Source: Fulvimarina uroteuthidis (lineage in GTDB: Bacteria; Pseudomonadota; Alphaproteobacteria; Rhizobiales; Rhizobiaceae). From it: DNA of 64,000 nt. The DNA is taken from NCBI RefSeq assembly GCF_034321785.1, contig NZ_JAXLPB010000002.1, forward strand, positions 982,369 through 1,046,368, in the 5' to 3' direction. Positions 35,354 to 43,088 of this stretch are shown here, piece by piece. Numbering within the stretch: position 1 is the first letter of the stretch; every line of letters begins with the position of its first letter. The position numbers and the translations under genes are program-made. The notes below the pieces were generated by a model. The model saw nothing but the letters and a program-made list of their open reading frames with translations. It had not been told where the DNA came from and did no database searches.

Positions 35354-38300
35354 TGCTGTCCGAATTCAGCCTGCGCCGCCCCGTCTTCGCTTCGGTCATG
35401 TCCATCCTGATCGTCATTCTCGGCATTGCGGGCCTGTCGCGGATGCCGATCCGGGAACTGCCGGATATCGACGCGGCCGAGGTGACGGTCAGCGTCGATT
35501 ATACGGGCGCAGGTCCTGGGGTCGTCGATGCGGAGGTCACGACGGTCATCGAAGGCGCCATCTCGACGGTTGCCGGCATCGATACGTTCACGACCGAGGC
35601 GGAACTGGGGGGCTCGCGGACGGTCATCACCTTCGAGCCGAGCCGCGACATCGATCAGGCGACGGCGGACATCAGGGCGGCGGTGCAGGCGATCGTCCCC
35701 GATCTGCCGGAGCCGGCGGACGAGCCCAAAGTGGAGAAGAACGACACGGAAGGCGATCCGATCATCCGCCTGACCCTGTCTAGCGATACGCTGTCGGCCA
35801 GCGAACTGACCGATTATGCGGAGCGCTTCGTCACGGCGCGGCTGGAGACGATCTCGGGCGTGGCGACCGCGCAGCTGTCGGGCGAACGGCTTTACGCCGT
35901 TCGGGTCTGGCTGAAACCCGACGCGATGGCCGCGCAAGGGGTGACCGTCGGCGATATCTCCGCGGCGCTGGAAGCGAACAATATCGAGCTGCCGGCGGGC
36001 CAGATCGAGACCGGATCGCGCAATTTTCTCCTGCGGACCGAAACACGGCTCGCATCGCTCGCGGAGTTCGAAAACCTCATCGTCGCAAGGCGGGACGGAT
36101 TTCCGATCCGGCTCGGCGGACTGGCCGATATCGAGCTCGGCGTCGAATCGGACGACACGCTGTATCGCGCCAATGACGTGACCGCGATCGGGCTCGGCAT
36201 CCTGCGCCAGTCGAGCGCCAACACGCTGACGATCTCTGAGGCCGTCGAGCGGTTCGTGGCCGATATCCGGGACGAACTTCCGGCCGGAACCACGCTCGAG
36301 ATCACCAGCGACGATGCGCGCTTCATTCGCAATTCGATCGCCGAAGTGCTGCAGACCCTTGCCATCGCCGTCGCGGTCGTCGTCGGCGTCATCTTCGTCT
36401 TTCTGGCCTCGATCCGGGCAACGCTCGTTCCGGCCGTCACGATCCCCATCGCCCTCCTCGGCGCGTGCGCCGGCATCGCGTTCGCGGGCTTTTCGGTCAA
36501 CATTCTCACGCTGTTCGCCCTGATCCTGGCGATCGGCCTGGTGGTCGACGACGCGATCGTCGTCCTCGAGAACATCGAGCGGCGGATCGAGGGCGGGGAC
36601 GAGCCGCGCAAGGCGGCGTCCGAGGGCGCACGGGAAGTGTTCTTCGCCGTCATGGCGACGTCGGCGACCCTCATCGCGGTGTTTTTGCCGCTGTCCTTCC
36701 TCGAGGGCGAGATCGGCCGCCTGTTCACCGAGTTCGGAATGACCCTTGCCATTGCTGTGGCGGTCTCGACCTTCGTCGCCCTGACGCTCTGCCCGGTGCT
36801 GTGCGCGAAACTCCTGCGCAAGGGCAAGGCACGAAACGCGCTGGCCAGGGGGGTGGACGGGGCGACGCGGTGGATGACCTCCGTCTATCGCACGCTCCTG
36901 ACCCTTGCCCTCGGCAAGCCGCTGCCTGTCCTGGCGATCGCCGCGCTTCTCAGCGGAATGTCCTGGAGCCTGTATCAGAGCCTGCCCTCCGAGCTGACGC
37001 CGCAGGAGGATCGCGGCGTGTTCTTCGTCAGCGTGAACGGTTCGGCCGGTGCGGGTCTCGATTCGACGGACGTCGTCGTCGAACGGATCGAGGCGCTGAT
37101 CGAGCCTTACCGTGAGAGCGGGGCCGTCGAGAACGTGATCTCGACCGTCGGCCAGTATGGCGAGGCCGGACGGGCGTTCGTCGTCGCCGTCATGGCGCCC
37201 TGGGAGGATCGCACCGTCACGCCGCGCGAGATCGTCTCGCTATTGAGAGAGGATCTGTCGGACATCACCCTTGCCGACGTCCGGGCTTTCGCGCCTTCAG
37301 GGCTTGGCGCCGGCGGCGGCGGCACGCCGTTCGAGGCGGTGGTGACGGCGCCGAGTTTCGACCTCGTCGCACGCTATTCGCAGGCGCTCGTGGACCGGTT
37401 GCGGCAGCGGACGGAGATCGTCGATGTCCGTCGCGATTACGAGGTGAACACGCCGGGCTTCGATATCGGGATCGACCGCGAACGGGCGCGGGAACTCGGC
37501 ATTTCCGCCCGTGCGGTCGCCGAGACCGTGCGGGCCTTCTTCGCATCGGCCGAAGTCACCGAATATATCGAGCGCGACCGCCAATATCCCGTCATCCTGC
37601 AGGCGCCCGAAGAGCTTCGCAACACGGTGGCCGATCTTCGCGGACTGAACATCCGGACGGATGCGGGCGATCTCGTCCCGCTGGATGGCCTCGTCGAGGT
37701 GACGCGCCGCGCGTCCGTGCGGGCCTACAATCGCTACGACCGCCAACCCTCCGTCGAAATCTCCGCGGGCCTTGCGGACGGGACGGATCTCCAGACGGCG
37801 ATCGCGATCACGGACGAGATCGCCGAAGAGCTTCCCGCCCAGATGGGACTTTCCTGGACCGGACAGGCCAGGCAGTTTCAGGAAACGTCCGGCGGGCTTC
37901 TGACGACGTTCGGGCTTGCCCTGCTGATCGTCTACCTGGTCCTTGCCGCCCAGTTCGAGAGCTTCGTGCAGCCGATCGTGATCCTCCTCTCCGTGCCCCT
38001 GGCGGTGGCCGGTGCGCTGGCCACGCTTTTTGCCCTCGGCGAGGCGATCAACGTCTATTCCCAGGTCGGCATGGTGATGCTGATCGGGCTGATGGCCAAG
38101 AACGGCATCCTGATCGTCGAATTCGCGAACCAGCTGCGGAGCCGCGGGCTTTCGGTCCGGGACGCGGTGAGCGAGGCGGCGGCCGTGCGGCTGCGGCCGA
38201 TCCTGATGACGGTTCTCTCCACCGTGCTCGGCGCCGTTCCCCTGGTTCTGTCGAGCGGCGCGGGCGCCGAGAGCCGCCTGTCGATCGGCCTCATCATCAT

Positions 38301-38424
38301 CGGCGGATATCTCGTCGCCTCCGTCCTGACGCTGTTTCTGACCCCGGTTCTCTACGATCTCCTTCAGGTCGACCAACCGGAAGAAGGCGCCGACGCGCCG
38401 GTCGGGGCCGGCACGGTCGCCTGA
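35350..38424 (+). CDS. RND efflux pump, inner-membrane permease
   Basis: A 1024-residue AcrB/MexF-like proton-driven efflux transporter with the standard 12-helix architecture. The N-terminal start LSEFSLRRPVFASVMSILIV, the paired aspartates in helix 4 (GLVVDDAIVVLENIERR), the proton-relay region, and the end of the second half (VGMVMLIGLMAKNGILIVEF) are intact. It lacks an AcrB-like polar extension at the C-terminus. The start may be GTG at 35350 or ATG at 35353; either overlaps the adaptor stop. The substrate is unknown; the two-gene arrangement without an outer-membrane protein implies a shared TolC. Confidence 0.95.
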   Translation: MMLSEFSLRRPVFASVMSILIVILGIAGLSRMPIRELPDIDAAEVTVSVDYTGAGPGVVDAEVTTVIEGAISTVAGIDTFTTEAELGGSRTVITFEPSRDIDQATADIRAAVQAIVPDLPEPADEPKVEKNDTEGDPIIRLTLSSDTLSASELTDYAERFVTARLETISGVATAQLSGERLYAVRVWLKPDAMAAQGVTVGDISAALEANNIELPAGQIETGSRNFLLRTETRLASLAEFENLIVARRDGFPIRLGGLADIELGVESDDTLYRANDVTAIGLGILRQSSANTLTISEAVERFVADIRDELPAGTTLEITSDDARFIRNSIAEVLQTLAIAVAVVVGVIFVFLASIRATLVPAVTIPIALLGACAGIAFAGFSVNILTLFALILAIGLVVDDAIVVLENIERRIEGGDEPRKAASEGAREVFFAVMATSATLIAVFLPLSFLEGEIGRLFTEFGMTLAIAVAVSTFVALTLCPVLCAKLLRKGKARNALARGVDGATRWMTSVYRTLLTLALGKPLPVLAIAALLSGMSWSLYQSLPSELTPQEDRGVFFVSVNGSAGAGLDSTDVVVERIEALIEPYRESGAVENVISTVGQYGEAGRAFVVAVMAPWEDRTVTPREIVSLLREDLSDITLADVRAFAPSGLGAGGGGTPFEAVVTAPSFDLVARYSQALVDRLRQRTEIVDVRRDYEVNTPGFDIGIDRERARELGISARAVAETVRAFFASAEVTEYIERDRQYPVILQAPEELRNTVADLRGLNIRTDAGDLVPLDGLVEVTRRASVRAYNRYDRQPSVEISAGLADGTDLQTAIAITDEIAEELPAQMGLSWTGQARQFQETSGGLLTTFGLALLIVYLVLAAQFESFVQPIVILLSVPLAVAGALATLFALGEAINVYSQVGMVMLIGLMAKNGILIVEFANQLRSRGLSVRDAVSEAAAVRLRPILMTVLSTVLGAVPLVLSSGAGAESRLSIGLIIIGGYLVASVLTLFLTPVLYDLLQVDQPEEGADAPVGAGTVA

Positions 38425-38472
38425 CGGCGACATCGTCCGGGGCCGCCCGCCGGCGCGTCGGGGAGACCGGAC

Positions 38473-39825
38473 CTATCGGAAGCTGTCCTCCATGGCCCGG
38501 CGGACCGCGACCGCCTGGTCGTCGGGCGCGTCGACATCGTCCCAGGTGAGAACCTGGCCTTCGGGAACGGCGCGCTTCACGGCCATGGCGTGGGCAAGCC
38601 CAATCGGGAGAGAGCGTGCGGCGAGCGAATCCTCGGCGCGCGCGATGCGGCCCCAGACGGTGAAACCGCCTTCCCCGTCCAGCACGTCGCCGGGCTTCAG
38701 GGCCTTTTTCGACACCGCGACCACGTCTGAGACGAACCCGTTGGTCCGCCCGGTCGGCTCGCCGCGAAGCGCGGCGCTCGCCACCGAGATCGGCAGTTCG
38801 AGGCCGATGAGATGGGACGGCCGGAAGAGCGTCGCATAGCGGCCCGAACTGTCGGTCACCACCTGATATTCGCGGAAGCAACGGCGCACGTAGTCGGCGC
38901 CACGCCCGCTCTCCTCCATCGCCTCGAAGGTGACGTAGACGCCCCATCGCAGGTCGCCGACCACGTGGCGGCCGTCGCGCTCGACGCTGGAGACGCATTC
39001 CACCATGCCGGCTTCGTCGAGCATGCCACCGACCGCCTTCGGCTTCAGCACCTCGGCGAGATCGTGGGTGCCGGCGGGCGGGAACCTGAGCCCGTCCTTG
39101 GGCGAAAGCAGCCCCGACGCGTTGGAGATCGCCGCCATCTCCAGCGCCGACTTGGTGCCGTCGAGAAACGAGTTGAACATTTGCGGATTCATGCCGCCCG
39201 CCCGCGCCGCCTCCGGCGTCAGCCCGTAATGGTCCCAGACGGTGTCGGGAGTCGAGCTTGCATAGTGCGGCAGGTACTTCGTGCCCTTGCCCGCCGCCAC
39301 CACCTTGAAGCCGCAGGTTCTGGCCCAGTCGATCATCTCGCAGACGAGCGCCGGCTGGTCGCCGTAGGCCATGGAATAGACGAGGCCGGCCCTGTCGAAT
39401 TCCGTGACGAGAAAAGGTCCGGCCAGGACGTCGGCCTCGACGTTCACCATGACGATGTGGCGTCCTTCGGCCGCGCACAGAAGCGCGTGACGGATGCCCG
39501 CGGCGGGGCTGCCCGTCGCATCGATCACGACATCCATGCCGGACGCGCGAATGAGCGCGTCGGAATCCTCCGTGATGCAGGTGCGCCCGGAGGACAGTGC
39601 ATCCGGAAAGCTGCTCGTCGTCGCGGCCTGCGCGTCCCATCCGGTGTTGGCGAGCGCCTCCCTTGCGCGCGCGGCCGACAGGTCGGCGATCGCGTAGAGA
39701 TGCATGCCGGGAATATGGCGCACCTGCGCCAGGAACATCGAGCCGAACTTGCCCGATCCGATCAGGCCGACGCGGATCGGATTGCCGGCATCCTCGCGGG
39801 CCTTGAGCTTGGTGTAGAGATTCAT
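38473..39825 (-). CDS. NAD(P)-dependent oxidoreductase with C-terminal SAF domain
   Basis: A 450-residue protein with a homoserine-dehydrogenase-like Rossmann domain (VGLIGSGKFGSMFLAQV; IDATGSPAAGIRHAL; VVAAGKGTKYLPHY) and a C-terminal SAF domain (KKALKPGDVLDGEGGFTVWG followed by VPEGQVLTWDDVD). This combination occurs in oxidoreductases linked to carbohydrate or sugar-acid catabolism; the exact substrate is unknown to me. The gene lies 67 bases downstream of the transketolase-like gene on the same strand, suggesting that both act on the same sugar or sugar-derived ketone. The start ATG at 39825 follows a GGGAGGA site. Confidence 0.82.
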   Translation of the reverse strand: MNLYTKLKAREDAGNPIRVGLIGSGKFGSMFLAQVRHIPGMHLYAIADLSAARAREALANTGWDAQAATTSSFPDALSSGRTCITEDSDALIRASGMDVVIDATGSPAAGIRHALLCAAEGRHIVMVNVEADVLAGPFLVTEFDRAGLVYSMAYGDQPALVCEMIDWARTCGFKVVAAGKGTKYLPHYASSTPDTVWDHYGLTPEAARAGGMNPQMFNSFLDGTKSALEMAAISNASGLLSPKDGLRFPPAGTHDLAEVLKPKAVGGMLDEAGMVECVSSVERDGRHVVGDLRWGVYVTFEAMEESGRGADYVRRCFREYQVVTDSSGRYATLFRPSHLIGLELPISVASAALRGEPTGRTNGFVSDVVAVSKKALKPGDVLDGEGGFTVWGRIARAEDSLAARSLPIGLAHAMAVKRAVPEGQVLTWDDVDAPDDQAVAVRRAMEDSFR

Positions 39826-39892
39826 GTCGTCCTCCCAGACGTCCTCGTTGGCAGTCGCCGCGCTGAATGCCGGCCCATGCGCCGTTTCAGTT

Positions 39893-42289
39893 TCAGTCCG
39901 CAGGCGCCGTCCCGCGGACGCTGTGCCGGATCGCCTTGCCGTGGGTCAAGCCTTCCACGGCCCTGACGATGGCGTCGGCGTCGATCCCGAAATGGGCGTA
40001 GAGATCGCCGATCGTCCCGGTCTGGCCGAAATGTTCCACCCCGAGCGGGATCGTCCGGTGGCCGGCGACCGAGCCGAGCCAGGAGAGGGTGGAGGGATGG
40101 CCGTCGATCACCGTCACCATGCGGCATTCGCGCGGCAGCGGCGCTACGAGCTGTTCCACGTGGGCGATGGCCTGCCGGTTGCCGCGCGAGCGCACGCGCT
40201 GGGCCGCGAGCCAGCCCGCGTTCAGCCGGTCGGCAGAGGTGACGGCGAGGACGCCGATGTCGCGGCGGGCATCGCCCAGCAGGCCGGCCGCGCGGATCGC
40301 CTCCGGCGCGACCGCCCCCTGATAGGCGATGACGACCTCGCAATTGGGTCCCGGCTTCTTCAGCCAGTAGGCGCCGTCGATCGCGCCCTGGCGAAACGCG
40401 TCGTCGGCCCGCGTGCCCGGCTGCTCGACCGGGTTCGTGGAAAGCCGCAGATAGACCGAGCCGCCGGTCTCGTCGCGCAGCCACGTGCGCTCGTCGAGAT
40501 CGTCCTTGCCGCTACGCTGCAGATAGCCGAACGCCCATTCCATGATGACGGCGAGCTCGTCGGCGAATGCCGGCTCGAACGCCGAGAGCCCGTCCTGGCT
40601 CATGCCGATGAGCGGCGTGCCGATCGACTGGTGCGCGCCCCCTTCGGGGGCCAGCGTCACACCGGAGGGCGTGCCGACGATCATGAATCGGGCATCCTGG
40701 TAGCAGGCATAGTTGAGCGCATCGAGCCCGCGATTGACGAACGGATCGTAGACGGTGCCGATCGGGATCAGCCGCTTGCCGAATAGCGAATGGGCAAGCC
40801 CCGCAGCGCCGAGGCACAGGAAGAGGTTCATCTCGGCTATGCCGAGCTCGATATGCTGGCCTTGGGGGGCGAACTCCCATTTGGCGGTCGAGGGTATCTT
40901 GTGCTCGATGAAGGCGTCGGCCTGGTCGGCCCGGGCAAACAGCTTGCGCCGGTTCACCCAGGGCCCGAGGCTCGTCGTTCCCGTCACGTCCGGCGACATG
41001 GTCACGATGCGGCTGGCGAGATCGCTGTCCCCCTTGGCCAGATCGTCGAGGATCTTGCCGAACGCCATTTGGGACGAGATCACCCTGTCGCGCGGCGCGG
41101 TCACGGCGGGGACGGCGATCGGGGCATCGTCGAACCGGCGCCGGCCCTGCGCGAAGAAGGCGACCGTCTCAAGGAACGTCTTCAGTTCCGCCACGTCCGC
41201 GACGGTCGCGAACGGCTCCCACTCCTGCCCTTCGCCCACCCCCATATGCGCCTGCCAGTCGGCGAACTGCGCCTTGGTCATGAGCCCGCCATGATTGTCC
41301 TTGTGGCCGGCGATCGGCGTGCCCCAGCCCTTGATCGTGTAGGCGAGGAAGCAGGTCGGACGGTCATGGTCGATGTTTGCGAACGTCTTGGCCATGGTCG
41401 AGACGCAGTTGCCGCCGAGATTCTCCATGAGATCGGCAAGCTCCTGGTCGCTGCGGCGCCCGATCAGCGCCGAGACGTCGCCCTGGTCGCCGAGATCGTT
41501 CATCAGCCGTTCGCGCCAGACCGAACCGCCGCGAAACGTCAGGGCGGCATATTCCTGGTTGGAGCAGGCGTCGATCCAGTCGCGCAGCTTCCCGCCCCCC
41601 GGCTCGGCGAACGCCGCCGTCTGCAGGGCGCCGTACTTGATCCGCACCACGTCCCAGCCGAACACGGCGAAGATCTTCTCGATCCGCCCGAACAGACCCT
41701 CGCGCACGATGCCGTCGAGGGACTGGCGGTTGTAGTCGATGATCCACCAGCAATTGCGCAGATCGTTCTTCCAGCCCTCCTGCAGGGCCTCGTAGACATT
41801 GCCTTCGTCGAGTTCGGCATCGCCGACGAGCGCCACCATGCGCCCGAGCGGGGCCTCCGCCCCCCAGTTCTTGGCCCTGATATAGTCCTGGACGATCGAG
41901 GCGAAGCTCGTGATGGCGACGCCGAGGCCGACGGATCCGGTGGAGAAGTCCACGTCGTCCGTGTCCTTGGTCCGGCTCGGATAGCTCTGGGCGCCCCCGA
42001 GACCGCGGAACGCCTCGAGCTTTTCGCGGGTCTGGTTGCCCATCAGATATTGCATCGCGTGGAAGACCGGCGAGGCATGGGGCTTCACGGCGACACGGTC
42101 CTCGGACCGCAACGCCGAGAAATAGAGCGCGGTGATGATCGACACCATGGATGCACAGGACGCCTGGTGCCCGCCCACCTTGATGCCGTCGACCTTCGGG
42201 CGGACATGGTTGGCATGGTGGATCATCCAGTGGGACAGCCAGAGGAGCCGGCCCTCGATGGTTTTCAAATGCTTGTTCTCGTCCGTCAT
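39893..42289 (-). CDS. transketolase / E1-like thiamine-diphosphate enzyme
   Basis: A 798-residue single-chain ThDP enzyme that combines transketolase N- and C-terminal domains in the manner of AceE-type homodimeric E1 proteins. Recognisable blocks are KVDGIKVGGHQASCAS, the ThDP-Mg motif GDAELDEGN... ending IIDYNRQSLDG, HDRPTCFLAYTIKGWGTPIAGH, and the pyrimidine-binding Glu region HIELGIAEMNLF. It is about 90 residues shorter than AceE. Related genes are annotated simply as transketolase; an acyl-acceptor partner (E2) is absent here, so sugar two-carbon transfer is more likely than pyruvate oxidation. GGGAGGGG precedes ATG 42289. The SAF-domain oxidoreductase gene follows in the same operon; a decayed GntR gene lies upstream. 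Confidence 0.87.
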   Translation of the reverse strand: MTDENKHLKTIEGRLLWLSHWMIHHANHVRPKVDGIKVGGHQASCASMVSIITALYFSALRSEDRVAVKPHASPVFHAMQYLMGNQTREKLEAFRGLGGAQSYPSRTKDTDDVDFSTGSVGLGVAITSFASIVQDYIRAKNWGAEAPLGRMVALVGDAELDEGNVYEALQEGWKNDLRNCWWIIDYNRQSLDGIVREGLFGRIEKIFAVFGWDVVRIKYGALQTAAFAEPGGGKLRDWIDACSNQEYAALTFRGGSVWRERLMNDLGDQGDVSALIGRRSDQELADLMENLGGNCVSTMAKTFANIDHDRPTCFLAYTIKGWGTPIAGHKDNHGGLMTKAQFADWQAHMGVGEGQEWEPFATVADVAELKTFLETVAFFAQGRRRFDDAPIAVPAVTAPRDRVISSQMAFGKILDDLAKGDSDLASRIVTMSPDVTGTTSLGPWVNRRKLFARADQADAFIEHKIPSTAKWEFAPQGQHIELGIAEMNLFLCLGAAGLAHSLFGKRLIPIGTVYDPFVNRGLDALNYACYQDARFMIVGTPSGVTLAPEGGAHQSIGTPLIGMSQDGLSAFEPAFADELAVIMEWAFGYLQRSGKDDLDERTWLRDETGGSVYLRLSTNPVEQPGTRADDAFRQGAIDGAYWLKKPGPNCEVVIAYQGAVAPEAIRAAGLLGDARRDIGVLAVTSADRLNAGWLAAQRVRSRGNRQAIAHVEQLVAPLPRECRMVTVIDGHPSTLSWLGSVAGHRTIPLGVEHFGQTGTIGDLYAHFGIDADAIVRAVEGLTHGKAIRHSVRGTAPAD

Positions 42290-43088
42290 GAGCCCCTCCC
42301 TGCGGCCGTCGGTCATGCTGCGATCATAGGCGACCTGCGGCGAAGGTCACCCCTCCCGGCCGCATCGCGACCGCGTTCACGGCACAGTGCGCGCGGTCCC
42401 GTCGCGCGCACGCCTCAGATCGTCCTGCTGTCCCATCCGGCCGCCCGTCGGCGCGGGCCAGACGCTATCTGCCCGCCTTCGGCTATCGAGTGGGCAAGCG
42501 AGATCCCGCGCTTCGCGGCGCGGCATCGGCCCGCGACGTCGCACCGGAAGCATGCGGCCATCGTCGATGCCATCGTCGAAGGCGATGGCGACGTGGCGGG
42601 ACGTGCCATGCGCCAGCCTATCATGCGCCTCAGACGATCCGTCGACGCCCCGGATGCCGATCCCGGGATCTGGTCCTGAAGACCGCGGCGGTTCTAATGG
42701 TGACACCGCGCGTACCGCGCATTCCGTTCCCGCAAACCCGTCCGCGCCGACAGGCCCGCCCATCGCGCCGGAAACGACGTCCCGCAAGGCGCCCGGCCGG
42801 CGGTCGCCACGGGACCGGGTTCGCTTAAGGGTTCATTCATCTCAAGGGGCATTGAAGAAGGGCGGATCGCTATCGGGGATAGTGCGGCCACGCGCTTTCG
42901 AATAAGCTGATACCCGTTGGAGCGTATAACCAAGAGTTCCGTCTTCGATATCAAACAATAACGGGAATGCTGACAGACGCGATGGCGCGCTGCGACAGGC
43001 TTTCGCAAGCTTGTCCGGCGTCTTGGCAACTGAAGCTCATGATCATCCGGCATTATCTCCTCTTCACTTATCGCGGGCACGCACGCAC
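42290..43088. other. 799-base gap with a regulator relic
   Basis: This divergent region between the transketolase-like gene and the M10 protease gene has one recognisable coding trace, the GntR/FCD fragment near 42478-42679. From about 42830 to 43088 the base composition is noticeably less GC-rich, and no protein is evident; this part probably contains the protease promoter. Confidence 0.45.
42478..42679 (+). pseudogene. decayed GntR-family (FCD domain) regulator, C-terminal remnant
   Basis: In one forward frame about 60 residues read like the end of a FadR/FCD-type regulator: SHRKHAAIVDAIVEGDGDVA then GRAMRQPIMRLRR, matching the common pattern HxxIxxAIxxGDxxxAxxAMxxH. A stop codon follows at 42679. 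No DNA-binding domain or start codon is found upstream in this or another frame, so the gene appears to have lost its 5' part. GntR regulators are commonly located next to sugar-acid catabolic operons such as the transketolase-oxidoreductase pair it abuts. Endpoints are approximate. Confidence 0.45.
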
